In this document: positions 44,257 through 53,069 of the stretch, in pieces
How the letters are laid out: each line of letters begins with the position of its first letter
Position numbering within the stretch: position 1 is the stretch's first letter
Source of the DNA: an uncultured Clostridia bacterium
GTDB lineage: Bacteria > Bacillota > Clostridia > Lachnospirales > Lachnospiraceae
DNA length: 64,000 nt
NCBI GenBank assembly: GCA_937895705.1
Contig: CALBKM010000042.1
Span: 62,001-126,000 of the forward strand
Reading direction: 5' to 3'
Translations under genes and position numbers: made by a program
The notes under the pieces: generated by a model
The model's database searches: none
The model's input: the letters and a program-made list of their open reading frames with translations, nothing else
Told to the model about the DNA's origin: nothing

Positions 44257-45849
44257 TTAATAATTACTATAGATAAAGTTTGACGCCACATAGCCGATTC
44301 CGTAAGCACCGAACAGGATAATTGCCACCGTCCCTAGGGACGCAATCGCCACCCGGACAAACATCGGCTTCGCATTAATAAGATCACGTACACTATGTCC
44401 CTTTTCTTCCAGGAACGACACGATAAAGAGAAGGATACATCCGAGCAATGCCGGCAAATACCTCATGAAATCTCCCGCCTGTACCATCTGTCCGGTAAAA
44501 GAAAAGAACGAAGCCCCAGAAGAGCGGATTCCGAACATGGTAAGTAGCATACTGCCTGCAATTGCAATATTGGAAGGAAGTGAAATCACTCTGGCAATCG
44601 TAATAATCAGGAACGTACGCACACTGCGGAAGATTCGGAAGAACACCGACTCATCCATATGTAACGGTTTGCGGATTTTCACAAAAAGCGGCTCACACAG
44701 TGTGGATATGAGTACGACAACACCGTTGAACACACCAAAAAGAACCTCTCCCCAGTTTGCTCCGTGCCAAATTCCGATAATTGTAAATAATATCAAAGAA
44801 AGAACACCCACCGGAACGGTCTTCGCAATAAACTTTCCGAATTTCTTCTTTACAAACTTATTCACCTTTGAATATCCCTTTGACAAAGCAACCGGATAAA
44901 AGAAATAATCCTTCAACCAGTTACCGAGAGAAATATGCCACCGGTTCCAATAGTCTGTTAAGTTAATTGCAAAATACGGACGTTTGAAATTAATATCCAG
45001 TGTAATACCAAACATCTGGGATACGCCTCTCGACACGTCAATACCGCCCGAAAAGTCAGTATAAAGCTGAATTCCCCAGACAAACATTCCGAGCCAAAGC
45101 TCAATTCCCGAAAGCGTTGCCGTATTCTTAAGCATTGCGCCCACAATAGCCGCAACACTGTCCGCTATCACCATCTTCTTAAAAAGTCCCCAGAGAACCA
45201 ACTGAAATCCGTCACGTAAATTTTTATATTCTGCCTTACGTTCCGCAAAAAGTTGTGAAGCCAGCTGATCAAACCTTGGAATAGGTCCCTGTATGATTTG
45301 CGGAAAATAAGTAAGATAAAGAAAGAACTTTGCAAAATTTCTTTCCGGTTCGTATTTTCCACGGTTTACATCTACCACATAGCCAACCGCAGAGAAGGTA
45401 TAAAAAGAAAGACCGAGCGGAAGCACAAAAGAGAAAAGCGGGAGTGCGGATTCTTGCGGCAAAAACGTATTGATATTGGATAATACAAAATCCAAATATT
45501 TCAATACAATCAGGATGCCCAAATCTACCGCCACGGCACAAAGCATGAACGCTCTGGATTTGCGTTCGTTCTTTTTTATGGCAATACGCACTTCGTCCGC
45601 CGATAACGTTTGCTTCAGTTCAGGCAGTTTCCCGGCAAATTCCCTCTTATTTTTGTGTGCTAAAATTGCCGTGATATACGTTGTAAACGCCGTAATCACA
45701 ACATAAAGTATATATTTTACTCCCGAAAAAAGATAAAAAACAACGCTTCCGATCAGTAAGACAATCCATTGGATTTTTTTCGGAGCCACATAATAAACCA
45801 GGAGCAAAACAAGACAAAACAGTGCAAACACAAGAGAAGTATACGTCAT
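44257..45849 (-). CDS. MBOAT-family O-acyltransferase (DltB/AlgI-like)
   Basis: The protein has 530 residues and about 11 membrane spans. The MBOAT signatures are RGVSQMFGITLDINFKRPY, DYWNRWHISLGNWLKDYFFYP and the catalytic His in IGIWHGANWGE. These enzymes move an acyl group through the membrane from a thioester donor to a surface polymer. The carrier protein gene is 11 bp upstream and the adenylation enzyme gene 16 bp downstream, so the acyl donor is most likely the aminoacyl carrier protein. The start follows GGGGAAAATC. Confidence 0.93.
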   Translation of the reverse strand: MTYTSLVFALFCLVLLLVYYVAPKKIQWIVLLIGSVVFYLFSGVKYILYVVITAFTTYITAILAHKNKREFAGKLPELKQTLSADEVRIAIKKNERKSRAFMLCAVAVDLGILIVLKYLDFVLSNINTFLPQESALPLFSFVLPLGLSFYTFSAVGYVVDVNRGKYEPERNFAKFFLYLTYFPQIIQGPIPRFDQLASQLFAERKAEYKNLRDGFQLVLWGLFKKMVIADSVAAIVGAMLKNTATLSGIELWLGMFVWGIQLYTDFSGGIDVSRGVSQMFGITLDINFKRPYFAINLTDYWNRWHISLGNWLKDYFFYPVALSKGYSKVNKFVKKKFGKFIAKTVPVGVLSLILFTIIGIWHGANWGEVLFGVFNGVVVLISTLCEPLFVKIRKPLHMDESVFFRIFRSVRTFLIITIARVISLPSNIAIAGSMLLTMFGIRSSGASFFSFTGQMVQAGDFMRYLPALLGCILLFIVSFLEEKGHSVRDLINAKPMFVRVAIASLGTVAIILFGAYGIGYVASNFIYSNY

Positions 45850-45859
45850 GATTTTCCCC

Positions 45860-46093
45860 TTAGTTACCGTTTGACAAGCGTTCTACCAAAGCTGTCATAG
45901 CGGAGAGCGTATTAAAGTTTTCCGGTACGAGGTCCACTACAGTGATATTGATATCAAAGGTGCTGTTTAACTCACTTACCAGAGAAACAATATCAAAGGA
46001 GTCCAGCAAACCGTCATCAATCAATGCAGTCTCAGTCTCATAATCATTATCCGAGTTGATGTCAATAAGTATTTCGAGGATTTTTTCTTTCAT
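45860..46093 (-). CDS. Acyl carrier protein (DltC-like)
   Basis: The protein has 77 residues from ATG 46093. The phosphopantetheine-attachment Ser32 is in GLLDSFDIVSLVSELNSTF. The small acidic four-helix form and context fit a DltC-type carrier for the adenylation enzyme. The ribosome site is GAAGG. It is the first gene of the operon, 11 bp before the MBOAT gene. Confidence 0.92.
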   Translation of the reverse strand: MKEKILEILIDINSDNDYETETALIDDGLLDSFDIVSLVSELNSTFDINITVVDLVPENFNTLSAMTALVERLSNGN

Positions 46094-46152
46094 AGGTAAA
46101 CCTTCTTCTTTCTGTAAAATTTGTGCATAGTAAACGACAATACACAAATTTA

Positions 46153-46181
46153 ATTATAGCATATCGTGTCGGAATTGAAAA
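46153..46181 (-). promoter_or_regulatory. Promoter of the Dlt-like operon
   Basis: TATAAT (46158-46153) is 17 bp from TTTTCA (46181-46176). The 5' UTR is about 55 nt with an imperfect repeat CACAAATTT. Confidence 0.6.
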
Positions 46182-46260
46182 GAACTTTTGAAAAAATGTA
46201 GGTTGACTGGAAGGGGCGGCGTATTGGTAATAAGAATTTTCAAATTACAGACAACAAAAC

Positions 46261-46301
46261 AGGGCACCTCAAACCGAATCACATCCGGTCTGAAATGCCC
46301 T
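46261..46301 (-). terminator. Terminator of the GGGtGRT operon
   Basis: AGGGCA (46261-46266) pairs with TGCCCT (46296-46301), with inner TCA/TGA and ACCG/CGGT pairs; a TTTTG run follows on the minus strand. Confidence 0.75.
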
Positions 46302-46327
46302 ATTTAAGCCATTCTATGCAGTTTTAA

Positions 46328-47338
46328 TTAAAACTTACCAGCCTCTGCAGCTTCCTGAATGGAAACTGCTACAGCTACGGTCATACCAACCATCGGGTTG
46401 TTACCTGCACCGATAAGACCCATCATTTCTACATGAGCCGGAACGGAGGAAGAACCTGCGAACTGTGCATCGGAGTGCATACGACCAAGGGTATCGGTCA
46501 TACCGTAGGAAGCCGGACCTGCTGCCATGTTATCCGGATGAAGGGTACGTCCGGTACCGCCGCCGCTTGCTACGGAGAAGTACTTCTTACCAGCTTCGTT
46601 TCTTTCCTTCTTGTAGGTACCTGCCACCGGGTGCTGGAATCTGGTCGGGTTGGTGGAGTTACCGGTAATGGAAACGTCTACGTTCTCCTTCCACATGATT
46701 GCAACGCCTTCCGGAACGCTGTTTGCGCCGTAGCAGTTAACCTTGGAACGAAGACCGTCGGAGTAAGCCTTACGGAAAACTTCCTTAACTTCGTTGGTAT
46801 ACGGATCGTACTCGGTCTCTACATAGGTGAAACCGTTGATACGGGAAATGATCTGAGCTGCGTCCTTACCGAGACCGTTTAAGATAACGCGGAGCGGCTT
46901 CTGGCGAACCTTGTTTGCCTTCTCTGCGATACCGATTGCGCCCTCTGCCGCTGCGAAGGACTCGTGACCTGCTAAGAAGCAGAAACAGTCGGTCTCTTCC
47001 TCAAGGAGCATCTTACCGAGGTTACCGTGACCAAGACCTACCTTACGGGTATCTGCTACGGAACCCGGAATACAGAATGCCTGTAAACCTTCACCGATTG
47101 CTGCTGCAGCGTCTGCTGCCTTCTTGCAGCCCTTCTTGATTGCGATTGCAGCACCTACGATGTAAGCCCAGCAAGCGTTCTCGAAGCAAATCGGCTGAAT
47201 GCCCTTAATCTGATCATAAACGTTCAGACCGGCATCCTTCGTAATCTTTTCAGCTTCTTCAATGGAAGCGATGCCGTACTCTTTTAATACAGCATTGATT
47301 TTGTCAATTCTTCTTTCATATGATTCAAACAAAGCCAT
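46328..47338 (-). CDS. GGGtGRT protein
   Basis: The protein has 336 residues. The naming motif is FSVASGGGTGRTLHPDNMAAG. Other conserved stretches are GLGHGNLGKMLLEEETDCFCFLAGHESF and HVEMMGLIGAGNNPMVGMTV. The family is common in Clostridia, paired with an iron-sulfur scaffold-like protein, and its role is unsettled. Cys-containing CFCF and the GGGtGR loop suggest nucleotide or cofactor binding. It starts 28 bp after the scaffold gene behind AGGAGG, and codon use is strong, consistent with high expression. Confidence 0.93.
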   Translation of the reverse strand: MALFESYERRIDKINAVLKEYGIASIEEAEKITKDAGLNVYDQIKGIQPICFENACWAYIVGAAIAIKKGCKKAADAAAAIGEGLQAFCIPGSVADTRKVGLGHGNLGKMLLEEETDCFCFLAGHESFAAAEGAIGIAEKANKVRQKPLRVILNGLGKDAAQIISRINGFTYVETEYDPYTNEVKEVFRKAYSDGLRSKVNCYGANSVPEGVAIMWKENVDVSITGNSTNPTRFQHPVAGTYKKERNEAGKKYFSVASGGGTGRTLHPDNMAAGPASYGMTDTLGRMHSDAQFAGSSSVPAHVEMMGLIGAGNNPMVGMTVAVAVSIQEAAEAGKF

Positions 47339-47366
47339 GATATGTATCCTCCTGATTTATTTTAGA

Positions 47367-48059
47367 TTATTCCTCTCTCGGGTCGATAATCTTGACAGCG
47401 TCTGCCACACGACCATACTGACCCTTAGACTTCTCGTAAGCGGTATTCGGATCGTCACCCTTCTTGATGAAATCCGTCATCTTACCAAGGTTTACGAACT
47501 GATAACCGATGATCTGGTCGTCAGCATCAAGAGCGATACCGGTTACATAACCTTCTGCCATCTCAAGGTAACGCGGTCCCTTCTTTAAAGTGCCGTACAT
47601 GGTACCAACCTGGGAACGAAGGCCCTTACCGAGGTCCTCAAGACCAGCACCGATCGGAAGACCGTCCTCGGAGAATGCACTCTGGGTACGACCGTAAACG
47701 ATCTGTAAGAAGAGCTCTCTCATAGCGGTGTTGATAGCGTCACATACAAGGTCGGTGTTTAATGCTTCCATTACCGTAAGACCCGGTAAAATCTCGGAAG
47801 CCATAGCTGCGGAATGGGTCATACCGGAGCAACCGAGGGTCTCAACCAATGCTTCCTGGATAATACCATCCTTTACATTTAAGGTCAGCTTACATGCACC
47901 CTGCTGCGGAGCACACCAGCCGACACCGTGTGTCAAACCGGAAATATCCTTAACTTCCTTTGCCTGTACCCACTTTGCTTCCTCCGGAATCGGAGCTGCT
48001 CCGTGATGTACGCCCTGTGCTACCGGGCACATCTTTTCTACTTCGTGTGAATAAATCAT
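47367..48059 (-). CDS. Iron-sulfur scaffold-like protein (NifU N-terminal-like), GGGtGRT partner
   Basis: The protein has 230 residues from ATG 48059 behind AAAGGAG (a longer frame from a TTG at 48131 has no good ribosome site). It is related to the NifU/IscU N-terminal fold. Candidate metal ligands are Cys in HGVGWCAPQQGACK and GCSGMTHSAAMASEI, followed by AINTAMRELFLQIVYGRTQSAF. The two-gene order scaffold-GGGtGRT is conserved in Clostridia. Function as an Fe-S carrier is inferred from homology. Confidence 0.85.
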   Translation of the reverse strand: MIYSHEVEKMCPVAQGVHHGAAPIPEEAKWVQAKEVKDISGLTHGVGWCAPQQGACKLTLNVKDGIIQEALVETLGCSGMTHSAAMASEILPGLTVMEALNTDLVCDAINTAMRELFLQIVYGRTQSAFSEDGLPIGAGLEDLGKGLRSQVGTMYGTLKKGPRYLEMAEGYVTGIALDADDQIIGYQFVNLGKMTDFIKKGDDPNTAYEKSKGQYGRVADAVKIIDPREE

Positions 48060-48406
48060 GCCTAGACTCCTTTCAATACATCTTGCAATATTAGTGTTCG
48101 CATCTTGCGGAGAATGTGATATCTTTAACAAATCACCTCATACGCACCTGCGCACACTCCTTTCCTATTTTCTCACAAAAATGCGATTTCGTCTATACCT
48201 TTTTTGTCAAAATTTCAGATTTTCAAAAGAAACGGCACTTTCTACAATTAATTTCCCTTCCCGTCACCACTTTTTTATCAAATTACCAAAAAGAAATTGC
48301 GGGATTTCCTACTCTGTGCTACACTGAGTATATGGGGACAAGATACTTTGTATGAACAAAACTTTCTGCCTTGTATTTTACAAATATATATACTTACGGA
48401 GGAGCT
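48060..48406. other. Divergent region of GGGtGRT and dCMP deaminase genes
   Basis: No gene is seen. The plus strand has a promoter at 48297-48325. On the minus strand TTGACA lies near 48210 without a clear -10, and a short frame ATGAGGTGA precedes the scaffold gene. A large part (48160-48300) is T-rich. Confidence 0.5.
48297..48325 (+). promoter_or_regulatory. dCMP deaminase promoter
   Basis: TTGCGG, 17-bp spacer, TACACT. The start codon at 48407 follows ACGGAGGAG. Confidence 0.55.
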
Positions 48407-48886
48407 ATGAAGAAACAGGATTACTTGAAATGGGACGAATATTTTATGGGAATCGCCATGCTTTCCGCCATGCGGAGCAAGGACCCGAACACCAGCGTAG
48501 GCGCCTGCATCGTCAGTCAGGACAATAAGATTCTTTCGGTGGGCTACAACGGCATGCCGGCAGGCTGCTCCGATGACGAATATCCGTGGGAGCGCGAGGG
48601 AAGCGCTTTGGAAACAAAATACTTCTACGTGTGCCATGCGGAGCTAAACGCGATTTTAAACTACACCGGCGTCAATATGCGGGGTGCCAAAGTCTATACC
48701 ACCCTGTTCCCGTGTAACGAATGTACCAAGGCTCTTATTCAGACCGGCATCTCCGAGGTCATCTACCACTCGGACAAATATGCGGAGACCGACTCCGTAC
48801 GGGCCTCCAAGCGGATGTTTGACTCCGCCGGAGTGACCTACCGCAAATACCAGCCGATCAATCGGTTGGTGACAATTCCGCTGTAA
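48407..48886 (+). CDS. dCMP deaminase (ComEB-like)
   Basis: The protein has 159 residues. It deaminates dCMP to dUMP for thymidylate synthesis. The zinc site is CHAELNAI (His, Glu) and TLFPCNECTKAL (two Cys). The N-terminal block SKDPNTSVGACIVSQDNKI is typical of dCMP and cytidylate deaminases. The length fits. It ends at a GGGCTGCC hairpin shared with the convergent histidine kinase gene. Confidence 0.93.
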   Translation: MKKQDYLKWDEYFMGIAMLSAMRSKDPNTSVGACIVSQDNKILSVGYNGMPAGCSDDEYPWEREGSALETKYFYVCHAELNAILNYTGVNMRGAKVYTTLFPCNECTKALIQTGISEVIYHSDKYAETDSVRASKRMFDSAGVTYRKYQPINRLVTIPL

Positions 48887-48894
48887 ACATTATA

Positions 48895-48923
48895 GGGCTG
48901 CCACAGTTACCTGTAGGCAGCCC
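48895..48923. terminator. Hairpin between convergent genes
   Basis: GGGCTGCCACAG pairs with CTGTAGGCAGCCC (one bulged A) around TTAC. There is no clear T-run. The 18 bases GGCTGCCACAGTTACCTG recur at 53037-53054. Confidence 0.6.
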
Positions 48924-48929
48924 ATCCCT

Positions 48930-50654
48930 CTACTTCTCATCTTCCTCATACATCGATTTCGGGAATCCTACCTCCACCTTAAATAAATCGCCGTCCGTTT
49001 CAATCCGGAAGCTTCCGCCCTGCACCTCTGTAAGACTTTTTGCGATGGCCAGTCCCAAACCGGATCCTTCCGTATTGCGGGATGCGTCTCCCCGTACAAA
49101 GCGTTCCGTCAATTCCTCCGCATCCACCGTCAATTCCATAGCGGATACGTTTTTAAGTTCCGCATAATACCAGTCCGTCTTTTCGTAAACCCGGACAAAT
49201 ACACGGCTTCCCGGCATAGCATACTTGGAAATATTGATAAACAGATTCTCAAAAATGCGGTAAGTCTTCTGCCCATCCACATATACCTTACAATCCTCCT
49301 CCGGCATCGTCTGTCGCAAGCTGAGATTTGCCTTTTCAAACAGCTCCTCGTATTCCACCGCTGCCTGTTTCACCAGCTTCACCAAATCCACTTCTGCCTG
49401 CTGTAGTTCTACGTTATTGCTTGCAGCTTTGCTTACCTCAAACAAATCCTCGATTAATACCTTTAAGCGGTTGGACTTCTGCTCCAAAGTTGTAATATAA
49501 GAGGCCCTTTCTTTCTCTGTAATGTCCTCGCCTTTCAAAAGCTCCACGTAGGTCAAAATCGCAGTGAGCGGCGTCTTTAAATCATGGGACACATTGGTAA
49601 TCAGTTCCGTTTTCATCCGCTCGCTTTTTACTTCTTCCTCTACTGCGGTACGGAAACCCTCCTTAATCCGTGATAATCCCTCGCCCAGCGACCGGAACCG
49701 TCCGAAGTCTCCTTCCGCCTGTCCCATCAAATCACCGGTTGCGATTTCTTCCACTTCCCGAAGCACCTCTTGATATTCTCTCTCGGCCTTCTTATATCGC
49801 TTCCTAAAAAAAAGAAACAGTGCTATCGAATACACCAGCAACAGAGGAATTCCGATAAACCAGTGCCATGTACAACCAAGCAATACTACCAATAATATTG
49901 CAAACTGAAGCAACACCGCTTTACGAAGAATCTTCACTGTCTTTTCCGAAAAATCTATCGCATCCAGTTCTTCCACAAACCGACGCCATCCCTTTACACA
50001 AGCCTTGACAATGAGATACAACAGGCTGTATTCCTTGACATATCCTTTCACGCCAAGCGTAAACAACGGCCATAAATACCAACTACAAAAGAGGAAATAA
50101 ATACATACTCCCAGCACCGGCAACACAATTCCCGGCACGAAATCCATCTGTGTTATCTTCTGATACATTTCCCATTCCTGCCAGGTATACAAATGTTCAA
50201 AATACCATTCGAATTTTTGAAACAGCAAAGGCAGGCACACAAGGGCTGCCAACACCAGCTCCGCCACATAGGCAATCCCCTTACGGTGAGGATTCTCCGC
50301 ATCCTTCCAGATGCGCTTATTCCGTAACAGCGCTACTAAAAGGAACATGCAAAGGGCAATCCCCGACACCCAAATCAACAGTCCGTAGCGGATAAGAAAA
50401 TGTGCCGTTTCCTGACTGATTTCAAACTGCGTAAGATCGGATAGTGTTGTACAATAATATAACTTACCACCCATGCTTTTCTTATAGGTCCATCTGCCGA
50501 CTTTAACAGCACCTCTCCAAAATCCCGGATTCGCTGACATATTTACCATCGCAAGATACCACATTGTCAGAACCCCGGCTGTTGCCATAATACCTCCAAG
50601 GATAATCCCTATCAGCCAACGTATCTTATTTTTGTTTTTCGAGCTTATAGCCAA
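48930..50654 (-). CDS. Sensor histidine kinase
   Basis: The protein has 574 residues from a TTG at 50654, overlapping the regulator gene by 29 bp; ATG 50588 behind GGAGG is an alternative but would cut into the first span. It has about six membrane spans in the first 300 residues and no large extracellular domain. The dimerization and phosphorylation site is TNVSHDLKTPLTAILTY (His) and the ATPase has the N-box FENLFINISKYAMPG and G-box GSGLGLAIAK. It pairs with the PhoB-type regulator. The signal is unknown; the membrane-embedded sensor suggests an envelope or membrane cue. Confidence 0.92.
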   Translation of the reverse strand: MAISSKNKNKIRWLIGIILGGIMATAGVLTMWYLAMVNMSANPGFWRGAVKVGRWTYKKSMGGKLYYCTTLSDLTQFEISQETAHFLIRYGLLIWVSGIALCMFLLVALLRNKRIWKDAENPHRKGIAYVAELVLAALVCLPLLFQKFEWYFEHLYTWQEWEMYQKITQMDFVPGIVLPVLGVCIYFLFCSWYLWPLFTLGVKGYVKEYSLLYLIVKACVKGWRRFVEELDAIDFSEKTVKILRKAVLLQFAILLVVLLGCTWHWFIGIPLLLVYSIALFLFFRKRYKKAEREYQEVLREVEEIATGDLMGQAEGDFGRFRSLGEGLSRIKEGFRTAVEEEVKSERMKTELITNVSHDLKTPLTAILTYVELLKGEDITEKERASYITTLEQKSNRLKVLIEDLFEVSKAASNNVELQQAEVDLVKLVKQAAVEYEELFEKANLSLRQTMPEEDCKVYVDGQKTYRIFENLFINISKYAMPGSRVFVRVYEKTDWYYAELKNVSAMELTVDAEELTERFVRGDASRNTEGSGLGLAIAKSLTEVQGGSFRIETDGDLFKVEVGFPKSMYEEDEK

Positions 50655-51321
50655 CGCCCCACACCACCTTTACATATTTGGGATTTTTCGGGTTCACTTC
50701 GATTTTCTCCCGAAGATTTCTCACATGTACCATGACCGTATCTGTATTTACCGCCCGCTCGTTCCAGACACTTTCATAAATCTCCTCTGCGGAAAACACC
50801 CGCCCCGGATGCTTTATCAGTAACAACAATATTTTAAATTCCATGGGGGTAAGCTTTACCGGATTGCCGTCCACGGTTACCTCCACCGCGTCTTCATCCA
50901 CCTCCAGTCCGCCTTCCACATGGCGGCGAGTTCCCGTATCCTGCCGGGGCAACCCGAACTTCAGATAACGTCGCAAATGGGAATTCACTCTCGCCATCAA
51001 CTCTAATGGTGTAAAAGGCTTTGTGACATAATCATCCGCTCCGATATTCAGTCCCATCACCTTGTCGGTTTCTTCCGACTTAGCGGACAACATAATCACC
51101 GGAAAATCGTAGGTTTCACGCAACCGCATTGTCATGGTAATTCCGTCCATCCGCGGCATCATAATATCCACAATGGCAAGGTGAATCTCGTTTTCCTCCA
51201 TCAGTTCAAGACCGCGAATTCCATCCTCGGCCTTATATACCCGGTATCCCTGACTCTTCAAAAAAATCTCGATACCGTCCCTGATTTCACGGTCATCCTC
51301 AACCACTAATATGTTATACAT
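50626..51321 (-). CDS. OmpR/PhoB-type response regulator
   Basis: The protein has 231 residues. The receiver domain starts NILVVEDDREIRDGIEIFL; the phosphoacceptor Asp is in LAIVDIMMPRMDG, with SAKSEETDK and ADDYVTKPF. The C-terminal winged helix has LTPMEFKILLLLIKHPGRVFS and VHVRNLREKIEVNPKNPKYVKVVWGVGYKL. The start follows GGAGGG. It overlaps the kinase gene, and its promoter is at 51356-51384. Confidence 0.95.
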   Translation of the reverse strand: MYNILVVEDDREIRDGIEIFLKSQGYRVYKAEDGIRGLELMEENEIHLAIVDIMMPRMDGITMTMRLRETYDFPVIMLSAKSEETDKVMGLNIGADDYVTKPFTPLELMARVNSHLRRYLKFGLPRQDTGTRRHVEGGLEVDEDAVEVTVDGNPVKLTPMEFKILLLLIKHPGRVFSAEEIYESVWNERAVNTDTVMVHVRNLREKIEVNPKNPKYVKVVWGVGYKLEKQK

Positions 51322-51355
51322 GTGAGCCCTCCGCCTTTATCTTCCTCTTGTCTCT

Positions 51356-51384
51356 ATTATACGACATTTGCCCTTATGATACAA
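51356..51384 (-). promoter_or_regulatory. Promoter of the two-component operon
   Basis: TTGTAT (51384-51379), 17-bp spacer, TATAAT (51361-51356). Confidence 0.75.
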
Positions 51385-51601
51385 TTCTTTCTCCTTAATC
51401 CTACCATAGAAAACAAAAGAAAAACTGTGGAAAAAGCGAAAGAAATTCGAAAGAAAACTGTGGATAGAAACTCCTACTCCTCCATCATTGCCTCGGCAAT
51501 GCTCCGGCAACAGATCAGCTTTCCTTCCCGGTGTGGTTTAATAAGAAGAGGGCATTTTGACCGAACACCGGGAAGTCACTGATTAACCAAAGAACGGAAA
51601 C
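51385..51601. other. Non-coding region with inverted repeats
   Basis: No gene is seen. CATTGCCTCGGCAATG (51486-51501) is a perfect hairpin, and CTTCCCGGTGT (51525-51535) pairs exactly with ACACCGGGAAG (51564-51574) across a 28-base loop. The region lies after the lipoprotein stop, and may hold its terminator, though no T-run follows. Confidence 0.5.
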
Positions 51602-52630
51602 TTACTGAAACCGAAACAACCTCTCCGCAATAAAGGTTCCACCGTCGTAGGTCTCATCAAAAAAAACAAATGTCAGATGAGCATAGTCCTCCGCCTGCTT
51701 TTCAGTTGTAATCGGCAAGGTCACATTTAAATCCGCTTCGCCGAGTACTAAACTGCCGATGGTATTTCCGTCCCAGGCTCCGATCGGCTGACCGTTCTTA
51801 AGTACCAGTACCATCGCTTGTCGTGCCACAGCTCCCGTTTCTCCTCTGACGTTCGGAAACGACATCTTTATTTCACTGTCCGTTGCTACATTCATGCATC
51901 GCTTGGCTTCTTCAAAGGATATTTTCTCATACAAAAAGTCCTGCGTTTTTCCCAACCAATGTCTAACTTCTCTGTCATCCTTTCCGTCGCTTGTCACTAC
52001 TTCGCTTCCGGAAAGTTCTCTGACGTCATATCCATAGTCTGTACTGCAAGTTTGTTCTACCTCCGAGACAAAAATCCGGCTGATACTTGCCGCCGAAGCA
52101 TGACCGCTCGGATAATATACCGCCATATGTACAGCAAGTTCATTATCACCCTTCACAAGACTGCAATCCTCCACGGAAAGAGCATCCGTAAGCTCAACTC
52201 CCATAGGTTTTTCCGTCATCAAGAGTCCGTTCTCTGATTTCTGCCCGCCCAAAGTAAAGTCACAGATTTCGTCATTTATCGTAACAAGTACCACGGTATT
52301 CATCGTTTTCTCTCCCTCATACTCACCCTCAGTAAAAGAGTAGTTCAGGAATACATTCAAAGTTCCGTCCTTTGTTGTTACTGCCCGGTCCAACATCACA
52401 TTTTTCACTACCTCTTCCGTCCGGTTCATATTCCCCTTAACATTGCTCTTCCAAAGATTTATCCCTCCGCCATAGCCGCCCGGCATGGAACCGTCCGCCC
52501 AGTTGGACCAATCCGGCGCCAGCGTCGGGAACGGGTATTGCTCTCCTCCTGCTTCTCCGGAACAGGCTCCCGCACCGCACATGAGTAACATAGCAACCAG
52601 CATAACAACACTTAATATTCTTTTCTTCAT
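51602..52630 (-). CDS. Lipoprotein, unknown function
   Basis: The protein has 342 residues. The signal peptide is LSVVMLVAMLLMCGAGAC with the Cys of GAC as the likely lipidation site (an atypical lipobox). The mature part is beta-rich. It contains DRAVTTKDGTLNVFLNYSF and YEGEKTMNTVVLVTINDEIC, and no catalytic motif. The gene follows AAAGGAGG. It lies directly downstream of foldback element B, whose transcript could form its leader. Function cannot be assigned. Confidence 0.75.
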   Translation of the reverse strand: MKKRILSVVMLVAMLLMCGAGACSGEAGGEQYPFPTLAPDWSNWADGSMPGGYGGGINLWKSNVKGNMNRTEEVVKNVMLDRAVTTKDGTLNVFLNYSFTEGEYEGEKTMNTVVLVTINDEICDFTLGGQKSENGLLMTEKPMGVELTDALSVEDCSLVKGDNELAVHMAVYYPSGHASAASISRIFVSEVEQTCSTDYGYDVRELSGSEVVTSDGKDDREVRHWLGKTQDFLYEKISFEEAKRCMNVATDSEIKMSFPNVRGETGAVARQAMVLVLKNGQPIGAWDGNTIGSLVLGEADLNVTLPITTEKQAEDYAHLTFVFFDETYDGGTFIAERLFRFQ

Positions 52631-52721
52631 TGTCTTTCCTCCTTTTTTATCCTGATATGAGATTATCAGATAAATCGAAAGACCAACTTCAGAAAAAACA
52701 AAAGAATTTCAAAAGAAAAAG

Positions 52722-53067
52722 AAAGGGCTGCCATAACAGACTGGAGCGAACAGCCTTTTTCTGTGCCTACATGAGTAACATAGAACTGCCGATCCGAAGG
52801 AGGTGTTTCGAACTTTGAGCAGGATATTAGACTTTCTTATTACTCCGAAAGCTGTTAGCAACGCCCGGACACGAGGTCCGGGCGAACCCGCCATAAGGCA
52901 TGGATGCCGCATCAGGGCGGTTGCGTCACTCTACAATACATATCCTCGAAGTAATTAGAAAGACTTATATCCGTATCACGAGAGAAAAACCTCCTTCGGA
53001 CCGGCAGTTCTATCCGTATTCCATAGGCACAGAAAAGGCTGCCACAGTTACCTGCGACAGCCCTTCT
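52722..53067. repeat. Long foldback element B (about 346 bp, imperfect hairpin)
   Basis: The left arm GAAAGGGCTG...CAGCCTTTTTCTGTGCCTA...TAGAACTGCCGATCCGAAGG (52721-52805) is mirrored on the right (52989-53067), with continued weaker pairing, CTTTCTTATTACTCCG (52832-52847) with CGAAGTAATTAGAAAG (52947-52962). The centre has GCAAC/GTTGC enclosing hairpins GCCCGGACACGAGGTCCGGGC (52863-52883) and CCCGCC...GGGCGG, giving a junction-like head. No ORF is plausible. Arms end in small hairpins resembling terminators. It resembles element A in plan but not sequence. Confidence 0.75.
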
Positions 53068-53069
53068 CA

